DNA of 64,000 bases from Arthrobacter_H sp030452125 (GTDB lineage Bacteria > Actinomycetota > Actinomycetes > Actinomycetales > Micrococcaceae): the NCBI GenBank assembly GCA_052379645.1, contig JBQSYU010000012.1. One strand, written 5' to 3'. The notes beneath the pieces are model-generated. The model saw only the letters and a program-made list of their open reading frames with translations, did no database searches and was not told the origin of the DNA. A program made the translations under genes and the position numbers. Below, one piece after another: positions 16,395 through 24,911 of the stretch (its first letter is position 1; each line of letters starts with the position of its first letter).

Positions 16395-18290
16395 ATGTCT
16401 GACTACCGTGAAACCTATGCCGCCAGTACCGAGGATCCCGCCGCCTTCTGGCTGGAAGCGGCCACGCTGGTTGACTGGAGCACCCGCCCCGAACGCGGGC
16501 TGGACGACTCCCGGGCACCGTTGTACGGATGGTATCCGGACGGGAGGCTGAACCTCACCGTGAACGCCTTGGACCGCCATGTGGCCGCCGGTCGCGGGGA
16601 CCAGGCGGCCCTGGTCTACGATTCCGCGGTCCTGGGGACCCGGCGCAGTTACACCTATGCGGAGCTGCTCGACGAGGTCTCGCGCTTCGCCGGGGTCCTG
16701 CGGGACCGGGGGATCGAGGCGGGGGACCGGGTCATCCTGTATCTGCCGATGATCCCGCAGGCCGCGATCGCCATGCTGGCCTGTGCCCGGATCGGGGCCG
16801 TGCACTCGGTGGTCTTCGGCGGGTTCGCCGCGAAGGAACTGGCGGCCCGGATCAACGATTGCCGCCCGAAGGCCATTGTCACCGCCACCGGCGGGGTCGA
16901 ACCGGCCCGCCGTGTCGAATACCTGCCGGTGGTTGCCGAGGCGATGGAGACGGCGGCACATAAAATGGGCACCGTCGTCGTGCACCACCGTGAGGGCTTC
17001 CAGCACGACCGTTCCGAATACGGAGGCACCCCTGCCGGGTGGCTCGATTGGGAGGACCTCACCGCAGCGGCCGAGCCCGCGGGCCCGGTGGACATGGCCG
17101 CCGGGGACCCCCTCTACATCCTCTACACCTCCGGAACGACCGGGTCCCCCAAGGGAGTGGTCCGCGATACCGGCGGGTACGCGGTGGCCATGGCATGGTC
17201 GATGCGCAACATCTACGGAGTCGAAGCCGGCGAGACCATGTTCACCGCCTCCGACGTCGGTTGGGTGGTGGGCCACTCCTACATCGTCTACGGGCCGCTG
17301 ATCGCCGGGGCGACGACGGTGCTGTACGAGGGCAAGCCGGTCGGCACCCCCGATGCCGGTGCCTTCTGGCGGGTCGTGGCAGAACACGAGGTCGACGTCA
17401 TGTTCACGGCCCCGACCGCGCTGCGGGCGATCCGCAAGGCGGACCCTCGGGCGGAACTGCTGGAGAACTACGACACCTCGCGGTTGCGGGCGCTCTTCGT
17501 CGCCGGTGAACGGCTGGACCCGGACACCTTCAGCTGGGCCGGAGAGGTCCTGGGGGTGCCCATCGTCGACAACTGGTGGCAGACGGAGACCGGCTGGCCG
17601 ATCGCCTCCAACCTGCTGGGCCTCGAGGCACTCCCGATCAAACCGGGGTCCCCGACCGTGCCGGTCCCGGGATACCACGTGACGATCCTGGATCCGCTGG
17701 GCGAACCGGTCGGGCCCGGGCAGGAGGGGAACATCGTCCTGGAGCTGCCGCTGCCCCCGGGGGCGCTGCGGACCCTGTGGGGCAAAGACGAGCGCTACCG
17801 CTCGGCCTACCTCGACCAGTTCCCCGGCTTCTACACCACCGGTGACTCGGGCTACCTGGACGAGGACGGCTATCTCTATGTGATGGGTCGTACCGATGAC
17901 GTGATCAACGTCGCCGGGCACCGGCTCTCCACCGGGGCGATCGAACAGGTCCTGGGGGCCCACCCCGCGGTGGCCGAATGCGCGGTCATCGGGGTGGCCG
18001 ACGACCTCAAGGGCCAGAGCGCCTGCGGTTTCGTGGTGCTCAAATCGGGGATCTCCACCTCCGAGGAACAACTCGCCACCGAGCTGGTGGCCCTGGTGCG
18101 TGAGCGGATCGGACCAGTGGCCGACTTCCGCCGGGTCCGGGTGGTCGAGGCCCTGCCCAAGACGCGCTCCGGGAAGATCCTGCGCAAGACGATGCGTCAG
18201 ATCGCCGACGGCAAGGCCTACTCGGTACCCTCGACGATCGAGGACCCCGCGGTCATCGAGGCGCTGCTGCCGTTCCTGCGGATGGAGTGA
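16395..18290 (+). CDS. prpE: Propionate--CoA ligase
   Basis: This 631-residue adenylate-forming enzyme activates propionate to propionyl-CoA. The ATP motif YTSGTTGSPKGVVRDTGG is near residue 245, the TGDSGY motif near 480, and the catalytic lysine in KTRSGKILRKT near 594, the position that is often acetylated in this family. The N-terminus (YRETYAASTEDPAAFW, then the LNLTVNALDRH segment) matches PrpE rather than acetyl-CoA synthetase. A GAGGGAG ribosome site precedes the ATG. It is divergent from the prpDBC operon, and the two together make a complete propionate catabolic route. Confidence 0.9.
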   Translation: MSDYRETYAASTEDPAAFWLEAATLVDWSTRPERGLDDSRAPLYGWYPDGRLNLTVNALDRHVAAGRGDQAALVYDSAVLGTRRSYTYAELLDEVSRFAGVLRDRGIEAGDRVILYLPMIPQAAIAMLACARIGAVHSVVFGGFAAKELAARINDCRPKAIVTATGGVEPARRVEYLPVVAEAMETAAHKMGTVVVHHREGFQHDRSEYGGTPAGWLDWEDLTAAAEPAGPVDMAAGDPLYILYTSGTTGSPKGVVRDTGGYAVAMAWSMRNIYGVEAGETMFTASDVGWVVGHSYIVYGPLIAGATTVLYEGKPVGTPDAGAFWRVVAEHEVDVMFTAPTALRAIRKADPRAELLENYDTSRLRALFVAGERLDPDTFSWAGEVLGVPIVDNWWQTETGWPIASNLLGLEALPIKPGSPTVPVPGYHVTILDPLGEPVGPGQEGNIVLELPLPPGALRTLWGKDERYRSAYLDQFPGFYTTGDSGYLDEDGYLYVMGRTDDVINVAGHRLSTGAIEQVLGAHPAVAECAVIGVADDLKGQSACGFVVLKSGISTSEEQLATELVALVRERIGPVADFRRVRVVEALPKTRSGKILRKTMRQIADGKAYSVPSTIEDPAVIEALLPFLRME

Positions 18291-18310
18291 GGCGGCAGGA
18301 TCGGGTGTGC

Positions 18311-19012
18311 CTACCGCCAACGGTATTCATATTCCGGCCGGCCCGGGGTGCCATATCGCGGTGACTTGATCGCCTGATCGGCCCCGGCAAGGTATTCCAG
18401 ATAGCGGCGGGCGGTCACGCGGGACAGCTGCACGACGTCGGCGACTTCGGTGGCTGACAAAGCCGTCGGTTTGCTCTGGAGGGCACCGGAGACCGCCGCG
18501 AGCGTCTCCTCCTGCAACCCCTTGGGCAACCGGGTGGGGGCCACCGTGCGCAAGGCAGCCAAGGCGCTGTCGATCGAGGCCTGCGTGGCAGTGCCCTCCG
18601 CATCGGCAAGGTTGAGCCGGAAGTTCCGGTGGTTGTCCAGCCTCTCCCGGAACACGGCGAAGCTGAACGGCTTGATCAGGTACTGCGTCACCCCGGCCGA
18701 CAGTGCCGTTTTGACCACGTGGAGATCCCGGACGGCGGTGATGGCGATGATGTCCACGGTATGCCCGCGGCCGCGGATCCGCCGCGCCACATCGAGGCCG
18801 TGGAGGTCGGTTAGATTCATATCCAGCAGGACCAGATCGATCGGGGCCCCGACGGTGGCCGCCGCGTCGAGCCTGGCGAGCGCCCCGCCGCCGGTGAGCA
18901 CGACGGCATCGACCACGTAGCCCGGGATCCGGCGCACATAGTCTGCGTGGGCCTGGGCGGTCATCGGTTCGTCATCGACGATGAGCGTGCGCAATTCGCG
19001 GTCAGTGGCCAT
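18311..19012 (-). CDS. Response regulator, CitB/DcuR-like
   Basis: The 233-residue protein begins at the ATG at 19012 (MATDRELRTL). The receiver domain has the phosphoacceptor Asp in LVLLDMNLTDLHG near residue 62 and a Lys in YLIKPFSF near 111. The C-terminal part (about 165-220) holds an HTH of the type found in CitB/DcuR regulators (LSATEVADVVQLSRVTARRYLEYL). It overlaps the stop of the kinase gene by 11 bp, so the pair is cotranscribed. The neighbouring DctA-type transporter is the likely target. Confidence 0.88.
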   Translation of the reverse strand: MATDRELRTLIVDDEPMTAQAHADYVRRIPGYVVDAVVLTGGGALARLDAAATVGAPIDLVLLDMNLTDLHGLDVARRIRGRGHTVDIIAITAVRDLHVVKTALSAGVTQYLIKPFSFAVFRERLDNHRNFRLNLADAEGTATQASIDSALAALRTVAPTRLPKGLQEETLAAVSGALQSKPTALSATEVADVVQLSRVTARRYLEYLAGADQAIKSPRYGTPGRPEYEYRWR

Positions 19013-20726
19013 GGTCGACACCTCCTGATGATGGGTGGTCGGGGATCTGGCGGCCCAGTGGCAAGGTGATGGTGAAGATTGCGCCACCGTCGGATTCAAC
19101 CTCGAGCGTTCCGTTGAGCCGGGCCACGGCCTGCCGGACAAGGGCCAGCCCGAGTCCGCGTCCCCCAGGAGCCCCGGGGCCCTTGGACGTGCCACCGAGA
19201 CGGAAGATCTCCTCGAGCTGGTCGGTGTCGACCCCCGGCCCGGAATCGGCAACGGAGATGATCAGCATCTGGTCCGCCACCGAGAAGTCGGCCCAGACGG
19301 TGCGGAGCGGTGAGGTGGCGGCGGCATCGAAGGCGTTATCGAGCAGGTTGCCCGTCAAGGTGACCAGATCCCGGGCATCCAGCGCCCCCGGAGGAAGGTC
19401 CCCGCTGGCAGACATCGTCAAACGGATCCCGCGTTCGTGGGCCTGGGCCGCCTTGCCGATCATCAGGGCGGTCAGGAACGGCTCGTCGATGGACTGCACG
19501 AACTCGTCGGTGAGCCGCTGGGACTCGTATTGGTCCTGCACGGCGAATTCCAGCGCCTCCCGTTCGCGACCAAGTTCGATCATGGTCGCCACGGTATGGA
19601 GCCGGTTGGCATGTTCGTGCGTCTGGGCCCGCAGCGCCTCGGAGAGCGTCTTCATCGACTCCAGTTCCCCCGTCAGCGCCTGCAGCTCCGTGTGGTCACG
19701 CAAGGTGGCCACCGTGCCCAGCTGGCGCGGGGTTGGACGGGCCGCCGGCTCTCCCCGGCGCAGCCCACCGGACCTGCGGAACGGAAAGACGGGCGAAGGG
19801 CCGATATCCGGTTCGCTCGCGCGCTGTTGGCTGATCACCAGGATCCTTTCGCGGGTCAGATGGATCTCATCGGTGGCCCTGCGGCCCGACGCGAAGAGCT
19901 CCAGGACCGTCTCGGGTAGTCCCAGCTCCGCCACCGGAGCAGGTTTCAATGCTCCGGCCGGCGGGAGCGCCAACAGGTCTGCAGCCTGGTCGTTGTAGAG
20001 CACGAGGCGACGGTGGTCATCAATGAGCACCAGGCCTTCGCGCAGCGAATGCAGTGCCGAATCGTAGTAGGCGAAGAGGCTGCGCAGTTCCTCGGGACCA
20101 TATCCCAGGGTCACCCGGCGTAAATACCGACTGAGCAGCCAGGAACCGAGACTGCCGAGGATCGTCGCGGCCAGAGCCACCCAGAGGACCGTGGGCAAGG
20201 AGGCCGCCTGAGCCAGGGACAGGCTCTGCAGGGTCACCCCGACGGCGACCATCGCGATCACCCCGCCCCCGTCGTCGTGCACCGGGGCGATCGCCCGGAC
20301 GGAGGGGCCGAGGGTGCCCTCGTATTCCTCGACCTGGCTGTGCCCGGCCAAGGCCTGATCGATGCTGCCGATATAGGGGCGGCCCAGCTCGTCGGGATTC
20401 GGGTGCGTGAACCGCGTGCGGTCGGGAGCCATGATCGTCACAAAGTCGACGTGTGCCATGGCATCGACCTTCCGCGTGTAGGGCTGCAGTGCGTCAGAAG
20501 GGGCAGGACCGGTGACGGAGTCCTCCACGAAGGGGTCGTTGGCGAGGGTCACCGCAATGCCGAGGACCCGGTCCGCCGTCGCCTCCCGGGCCTGGGTCTG
20601 TGCCGTGGCGTAGTTGCTTGCACTGACGGCGGCACAGATCAGGACGACCAGCAGCAGCTGGGCCAGGAACAACCGGCTGGCCAGCGAAAAAGTACCCTGC
20701 ACCGTTGGATGTGCCTTCGCCGCCAT
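19002..20726 (-). CDS. Sensor histidine kinase, CitA/DcuS-like
   Basis: ATG 20726 is chosen because AAGGAGGA sits just upstream, giving 574 residues. There is a membrane helix at about 17-38, an extracytoplasmic Cache-type sensor region to about 165, a second helix (about 170-195), a PAS region, an unusual dimerisation segment with QTHEHANRLHTV near residue 373, and an ATPase domain with NLLDNAFDAA, DSGPGV and GRGLGLALV. This layout is that of citrate/C4-dicarboxylate sensors. It faces away from a dctA-like gene 154 bp off, so a dicarboxylate is the likely signal. The ligand is an inference. Confidence 0.88.
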   Translation of the reverse strand: MAAKAHPTVQGTFSLASRLFLAQLLLVVLICAAVSASNYATAQTQAREATADRVLGIAVTLANDPFVEDSVTGPAPSDALQPYTRKVDAMAHVDFVTIMAPDRTRFTHPNPDELGRPYIGSIDQALAGHSQVEEYEGTLGPSVRAIAPVHDDGGGVIAMVAVGVTLQSLSLAQAASLPTVLWVALAATILGSLGSWLLSRYLRRVTLGYGPEELRSLFAYYDSALHSLREGLVLIDDHRRLVLYNDQAADLLALPPAGALKPAPVAELGLPETVLELFASGRRATDEIHLTRERILVISQQRASEPDIGPSPVFPFRRSGGLRRGEPAARPTPRQLGTVATLRDHTELQALTGELESMKTLSEALRAQTHEHANRLHTVATMIELGREREALEFAVQDQYESQRLTDEFVQSIDEPFLTALMIGKAAQAHERGIRLTMSASGDLPPGALDARDLVTLTGNLLDNAFDAAATSPLRTVWADFSVADQMLIISVADSGPGVDTDQLEEIFRLGGTSKGPGAPGGRGLGLALVRQAVARLNGTLEVESDGGAIFTITLPLGRQIPDHPSSGGVDHGH

Positions 20727-20879
20727 GGGGTCCTCCTTGGAATCCGTCACCAAGTTTCGCACGGGGACCGGCGGACCCGGCGCGGAGACGCGTGACCAAT
20801 ATGAACGCAAGCGTGAGGTGAATCACTTTCGGTCCGACCATGGAGGGAACCCATATTTCGAAGAGCAGAAGGAGCCGGC

Positions 20880-22253
20880 ATGGCAACGAAGCCAGCAGCA
20901 TATGAACCCAGTCCCGGAAGCGTGGCGGCCGGTCAGCCTCCAGTGCGGAAGAAGGACAGGACCCACTGGCTGTACATCATGGTCATCATCGCCGTCGTCC
21001 TGGGCGCGACGATCGGACTGGTCTTCCCGGAGGTCGGCAAATCGCTCAAGCCACTGGGCACCGCTTTCGTCGCACTGATCAAGATGATCATCGCCCCGAT
21101 CATCTTCTGCACCATCGTCCTCGGTGTCGGCTCGGTGGCCCGGGCCGCGACGGTCGGCAAGGTCGGCGGTCTGGCGCTGGGCTACTTCATCACGATGTCC
21201 ACCTTTGCCCTGGCCATCGGCCTGCTCGTGGGAAACCTGATCCACCCCGGTTCAGGACTGCATCTGCAGCCCTACGATGCGGCCGCGGGGGATCAGGACA
21301 GCGGAACCGTTGATTTCCTGATGAGCCTGATCCCCGGTTCCATCCCGGTGCTGCCCACCCTCGTGCTGGCACTGCTGGTCGGCTTCGCCCTGCAGTCCAT
21401 GGGCAAATCCGGGGAAGCGGTGCTCAAGGGCATCCAGCACATCCAGGGCGTGGTCTTCAAACTGATGATGATGATCATGTGGGCCGCCCCGATCGGCGCC
21501 TTCGGGGCCATCGCCGCAGTGGTGGGGGCCACCGGCTGGGCGGCCATCGGCTCCATGGCCATCCTCATGGGTTCCTTCTACATCACGTGTGCGCTGTTCA
21601 TCCTCGTGATCCTGGGCTCGATCCTCAAGGCGGTGACGGGGCTGAACATCCTGAAGCTGATGAAATACCTGGCCCGGGAATACCTGCTGATCTTCTCCAC
21701 CTCATCCTCCGAATCGGCCCTGCCGCGCCTCATGGCCAAGATGGAGCATGCCGGGGTCTCCCGGCCGGTGGTGGGGATCACCGTGCCGACCGGCTATTCC
21801 TTCAACCTCGACGGCACGGCGATCTACCTGACGATGGCCTCGCTCTTCGTCTCCACCGCCATGGGGATGCCCATGAACCTGGGCGAACAAATATCGTTGC
21901 TGGTGTTCATGATCATCGCTTCCAAGGGCGCCGCCGGAGTCACCGGCGCCGGACTGGCCACGCTGGCTGCCGGTCTGCAATCACACCGTCCCGAGCTACT
22001 CGACGGCATGGGAGTGATCGTGGGCATCGATAAGTTCATGTCGGAAGCCCGCGCACTCACGAACTTCACCGGCAACGCCGTCGCCACCTTGCTGATCGGC
22101 AAGTGGACCCGCGAAATCGATATGGAGCAAACCCGCGCGGTGCTCTCCGGCCAGCGCCCGTTCGATGAGCTCTCGCTGGAACCAGAGGCTTTCGAGGCCG
22201 AGGCCGAGGCGCAAGCCGGGCAAAACCTGCCCGAACCGGCGCTCACGCATTAG
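20880..22253 (+). CDS. dctA: C4-dicarboxylate:cation symporter (DAACS family)
   Basis: This 457-residue membrane protein of the dicarboxylate/amino acid:cation symporter family has about eight helices plus re-entrant hairpins. The first hairpin serine-rich region reads FSTSSSESALPRLM near residue 279, and the TM7 motif reads SFNLDGTAIYLTMASLF near 304, the NLDGTA form typical of DctA rather than glutamate carriers. A GAAGGAG ribosome site precedes the ATG. The divergent CitA/CitB-like pair beside it probably regulates it. Imported succinate, malate or fumarate would feed the same carbon pool as the prp pathway. Confidence 0.88.
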   Translation: MATKPAAYEPSPGSVAAGQPPVRKKDRTHWLYIMVIIAVVLGATIGLVFPEVGKSLKPLGTAFVALIKMIIAPIIFCTIVLGVGSVARAATVGKVGGLALGYFITMSTFALAIGLLVGNLIHPGSGLHLQPYDAAAGDQDSGTVDFLMSLIPGSIPVLPTLVLALLVGFALQSMGKSGEAVLKGIQHIQGVVFKLMMMIMWAAPIGAFGAIAAVVGATGWAAIGSMAILMGSFYITCALFILVILGSILKAVTGLNILKLMKYLAREYLLIFSTSSSESALPRLMAKMEHAGVSRPVVGITVPTGYSFNLDGTAIYLTMASLFVSTAMGMPMNLGEQISLLVFMIIASKGAAGVTGAGLATLAAGLQSHRPELLDGMGVIVGIDKFMSEARALTNFTGNAVATLLIGKWTREIDMEQTRAVLSGQRPFDELSLEPEAFEAEAEAQAGQNLPEPALTH

Positions 22254-22272
22254 CCGCCTCATGCACCTCGCC

Positions 22273-22308
22273 GTCGACCGGTTCGGCCCATGGGGCGGAC
22301 CGGTCGAC
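22273..22308 (+). terminator. Long hairpin after dctA
   Basis: Arms beginning GTCGACCGGT and ending ACCGGTCGAC pair over about 16 bp with one mismatch and a short loop, 20 bp after the dctA stop. No U-tract follows, so it is a hairpin terminator of the GC-rich type or an mRNA-stabilising end. Confidence 0.55.
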
Positions 22309-22381
22309 CGCGCCCTTCCGGCGGTGGAAGCCGTCCGCCCGGGGTCAACCCTCGAGTTCAGCTTCAAGGTAAAGGCTCGCC

Positions 22382-22436
22382 GTTTGCCGGCAAACCTGCG
22401 CGGTTGCGGACCGTCGCAGCGATAGCCTAGAGGCTA
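22382..22436. promoter_or_regulatory. Two perfect palindromes upstream of parA
   Basis: GTTTGCCGGCAAAC (22382-22395) and TAGCCTAGAGGCTA (22423-22436) are perfect 14-bp palindromes within 75 bp of the parA start. They do not match the parS consensus for ParB. They may be operator sites or a transcription start region. Function unknown. Confidence 0.35.
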
Positions 22437-22468
22437 GGCAGTGAGAGAAGTAAGCAACGATCGGAAGC

Positions 22469-23377
22469 GTGGTTCATACCGTGAGCGAGGAAAAGGGTTC
22501 GAGGACTCGGACAGCAGGGTTGCTGAAGGAGCCGCCGGTGGTCGGGCCCACCGGTCGACCCCTGACGAATTTCCCCGAACCACAGCCGTTGGAAAGCCAC
22601 GGCCCGGCCCGCATCATCGCGATGGTGAACCAGAAGGGCGGGGTCGGCAAGACGACCTCGACCATCAACCTCGCAGCCGCGCTCGCCGAATACGGTCGTA
22701 AGGTGCTGTTGGTCGACTTCGACCCGCAGGGAGCCCTCAGCGCCGGATTCGGAACCAACCCGCATGAGCTGGACATCACCGTCTACAACGTGCTGCTCGA
22801 ACGCAAGACCAGCATCCATGATGCGATCCTGGGCACCGACATCGAGAACATCGACCTGTTGCCGGCGAACATCGACCTCTCGGCCGCCGAGGTCCAGCTG
22901 GTCAACGAGGTGGCCCGTGAACAGGTGCTCGAACGGGCCCTGCGCAAGGTCTCCGACGACTACGACGTCATCCTCATCGACTGCCAGCCCTCGTTGGGAT
23001 TGTTGACCGTCAATGCGCTGACCGCAGCCCACGGGGTGATCATCCCGCTGACCGCCGAGTTCTTCGCCCTGCGTGCCGTGGCCCTGCTGGTGGAGACCAT
23101 CGACAAGGTCCAGGACCGGTTGAACCCCTCCCTGCAGGTGGACGGCGTCCTGGCCACGATGTACGACGCCAGGACCTTGCACTCCCGGGAAGTCATCGGC
23201 CGGCTCGTCGAGGCCTTCGGGGACCAGGTCTTCGAGACCGTCATCAAACGCACGATCAAGTTCGCCGACGCCAACGTCGCCGCCGAGCCGATCACCAGCT
23301 ATGCCACCAACCACCCGGGGGCGGAGTCCTACCGGATGCTGGCCAAGGAGCTCATCAGCCGCGGCGGCGCCCCGTAA
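22469..23377 (+). CDS. ParA-family ATPase (scpAB-linked)
   Basis: This 302-residue ParA/Soj-type ATPase has the deviant Walker A motif QKGGVGKTTSTINLA near residue 54, DFDPQGALS near 84 and the IDCQPSLG Walker B segment near 170. A basic 45-residue N-terminal extension precedes the ATPase fold. The GTG at 22469 is used; a GTG at 22481 is an alternative. It overlaps scpA by one base (TAATGA). This is the ParA paralogue that sits with scpA-scpB in Actinobacteria, not the origin-linked parAB pair, and no parB follows. A role in chromosome organisation alongside ScpAB is inferred from context. Confidence 0.88.
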   Translation: MVHTVSEEKGSRTRTAGLLKEPPVVGPTGRPLTNFPEPQPLESHGPARIIAMVNQKGGVGKTTSTINLAAALAEYGRKVLLVDFDPQGALSAGFGTNPHELDITVYNVLLERKTSIHDAILGTDIENIDLLPANIDLSAAEVQLVNEVAREQVLERALRKVSDDYDVILIDCQPSLGLLTVNALTAAHGVIIPLTAEFFALRAVALLVETIDKVQDRLNPSLQVDGVLATMYDARTLHSREVIGRLVEAFGDQVFETVIKRTIKFADANVAAEPITSYATNHPGAESYRMLAKELISRGGAP

Positions 23378-24276
23378 TGAGGACGGCGGACCGTGCGGAC
23401 ACCGTGTCGCCGTCCGCCGCCCCCGACCCGCAGGGCAGCGGTGGCTTCGCCGTGGCCCTGGAGAATTTCTCCGGGCCCTTCGACGTGCTGCTGAACCTCA
23501 TCGGCAAACACCAGCTCGACGTCACCGAGATCGCCCTGGCGAAGGTCACCGACGAATTCATCGCCTACCTGCGTGAGCTGCGCGACGGCGCGGGGGAGGG
23601 CGCCCTGGAGGAGACGACGTCGTTCCTGGTGGTGGCCTCCACCCTGCTGGATCTGAAGGCGGCCCGGTTGCTGCCCACCGGCGAGGTCGAATCCGACGAG
23701 GACATCGCCCTACTGGAGGCGCGTGACCTGCTCTTCGCCCGACTGCTGCAGTACCGGGCGTTCAAAGCGATCGCCGGGGAATTCTCCGACCGCCTCGCCG
23801 TCGAAGCCGAACGCTACCCGCGCCGGGTCTCCCTGGAACCCGGTTTCGCGGCCCTGCTGCCCGAACTGGTCTTCACCACCAGCGCGTCCACCTTGGCCCG
23901 GCTGGCCCGCAAGGCCATGGAACCCAAGCGGATCGAACCGACCGAAGTCGGCATCGAGCACCTGCACGCCCCCGCCGTGAACGTGCGTGAACAGGCCGAA
24001 CTGATCGCCACCCGCTTGATCGGAGGCGGACAGGTCAGTTTCACCGAACTGGTGGCCGACGACTCCCGGACCCCCGTGGTGGTGGCCAGGTTCCTGGCGC
24101 TGCTGGATTTGTTCCGTGACCGGTTCATCGGCTTCGAGCAGGCAGGTCCGCTGGCGGAACTGTTGGTCTGCTGGAACCAGGATGCCGGGGCGTGGGACCC
24201 CGAAACCGTGACCGGGGACCATCAGCTGCCTCCACCCGTCGCGGCGGCCCCCGCGGCGGGGGAGGAGGGGCCATGA
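23377..24276 (+). CDS. scpA: Segregation and condensation protein ScpA
   Basis: This is a 299-residue kleisin-family subunit that bridges SMC heads. The N-terminal signature FSGPFDVLLNLIGKHQLDVTEIALAKVT (about residues 28-55) is the typical ScpA start. The central acidic/helical region and a C-terminal winged-helix part (LIGGGQVSFTELVADDSRTPVVVARFLALLDL) follow. It overlaps parA upstream and scpB downstream (ATGA), forming a tightly coupled operon. Confidence 0.92.
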   Translation: MRTADRADTVSPSAAPDPQGSGGFAVALENFSGPFDVLLNLIGKHQLDVTEIALAKVTDEFIAYLRELRDGAGEGALEETTSFLVVASTLLDLKAARLLPTGEVESDEDIALLEARDLLFARLLQYRAFKAIAGEFSDRLAVEAERYPRRVSLEPGFAALLPELVFTTSASTLARLARKAMEPKRIEPTEVGIEHLHAPAVNVREQAELIATRLIGGGQVSFTELVADDSRTPVVVARFLALLDLFRDRFIGFEQAGPLAELLVCWNQDAGAWDPETVTGDHQLPPPVAAAPAAGEEGP

Positions 24277-24878
24277 CCGGCAACGACGCCGGGGCGCCGC
24301 CACCGCCCGAGGACCCCCACGTCGATGACCTTCCCGGTGGGGCGCGGGCGGCCATCGAAGCCGTGCTGATGGTCGCCGACGAGCCGGTGGCCCCGCAGCG
24401 GCTGGCCGAGGTCCTGGCGGTGGACGTCCAGCGGGTCCGCGAACTGCTGGCCGAGCTGCAGAACGACTATGACCTGCATCACGGTTTCGAGCTGCGCGAG
24501 CTTGCCGGAGGGTGGCGGGTCTATTCAAAACGTGACTTTGCTCCCGTTGTCTCCCGCTTCGTCCTGGACGGCGCCACCTCCCGTCTGTCCCAGGCGGCGC
24601 TGGAGACCCTGGCGGTGATCGCCTACCGCCAACCGGTCTCCCGCGCCCGCATTGCGGCGATCCGCGGGGTCAACGTGGACTCCGTGGTCAGGACCCTTTC
24701 GATGCGCGGTTTGGTCGCCGAAGAGGGGACGGATCCGACTTCGGGTGCCATGCTGTATCGGACCACCGGCTATTTTCTGGAAAGATTGGGGGTGGACAGC
24801 GTGGCGGACCTGCCGCAGCTCTCCCCCCATTTGCCCGGACTGGACGACCTCGAGCACTACGACGAGGACCCTTTCTAG
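24273..24878 (+). CDS. scpB: Segregation and condensation protein ScpB
   Basis: The ATG at 24273, in a 4-bp overlap with the scpA stop, gives 201 residues. The protein has two winged-helix domains, the second with LSQAALETLAVIAYRQPVSRARIAAIRGVN, the family's best-conserved segment. ScpB dimers bind the C-terminal part of ScpA in the SMC condensin complex. The longer frame upstream of 24273 is Gly/Arg-rich antitype of the scpA end and is unlikely to be translated. Confidence 0.92.
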   Translation: MTGNDAGAPPPPEDPHVDDLPGGARAAIEAVLMVADEPVAPQRLAEVLAVDVQRVRELLAELQNDYDLHHGFELRELAGGWRVYSKRDFAPVVSRFVLDGATSRLSQAALETLAVIAYRQPVSRARIAAIRGVNVDSVVRTLSMRGLVAEEGTDPTSGAMLYRTTGYFLERLGVDSVADLPQLSPHLPGLDDLEHYDEDPF

Positions 24879-24911
24879 GCCACCATCTCAGTAAGCAACG
24901 AAGGAATCGAC

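Noticed and set aside
16233..18320. Extension of the gntR reading frame to 912 residues.
   Set aside because: The upstream part is antisense to prpE and has no start signal; the GntR domain begins at 16232.
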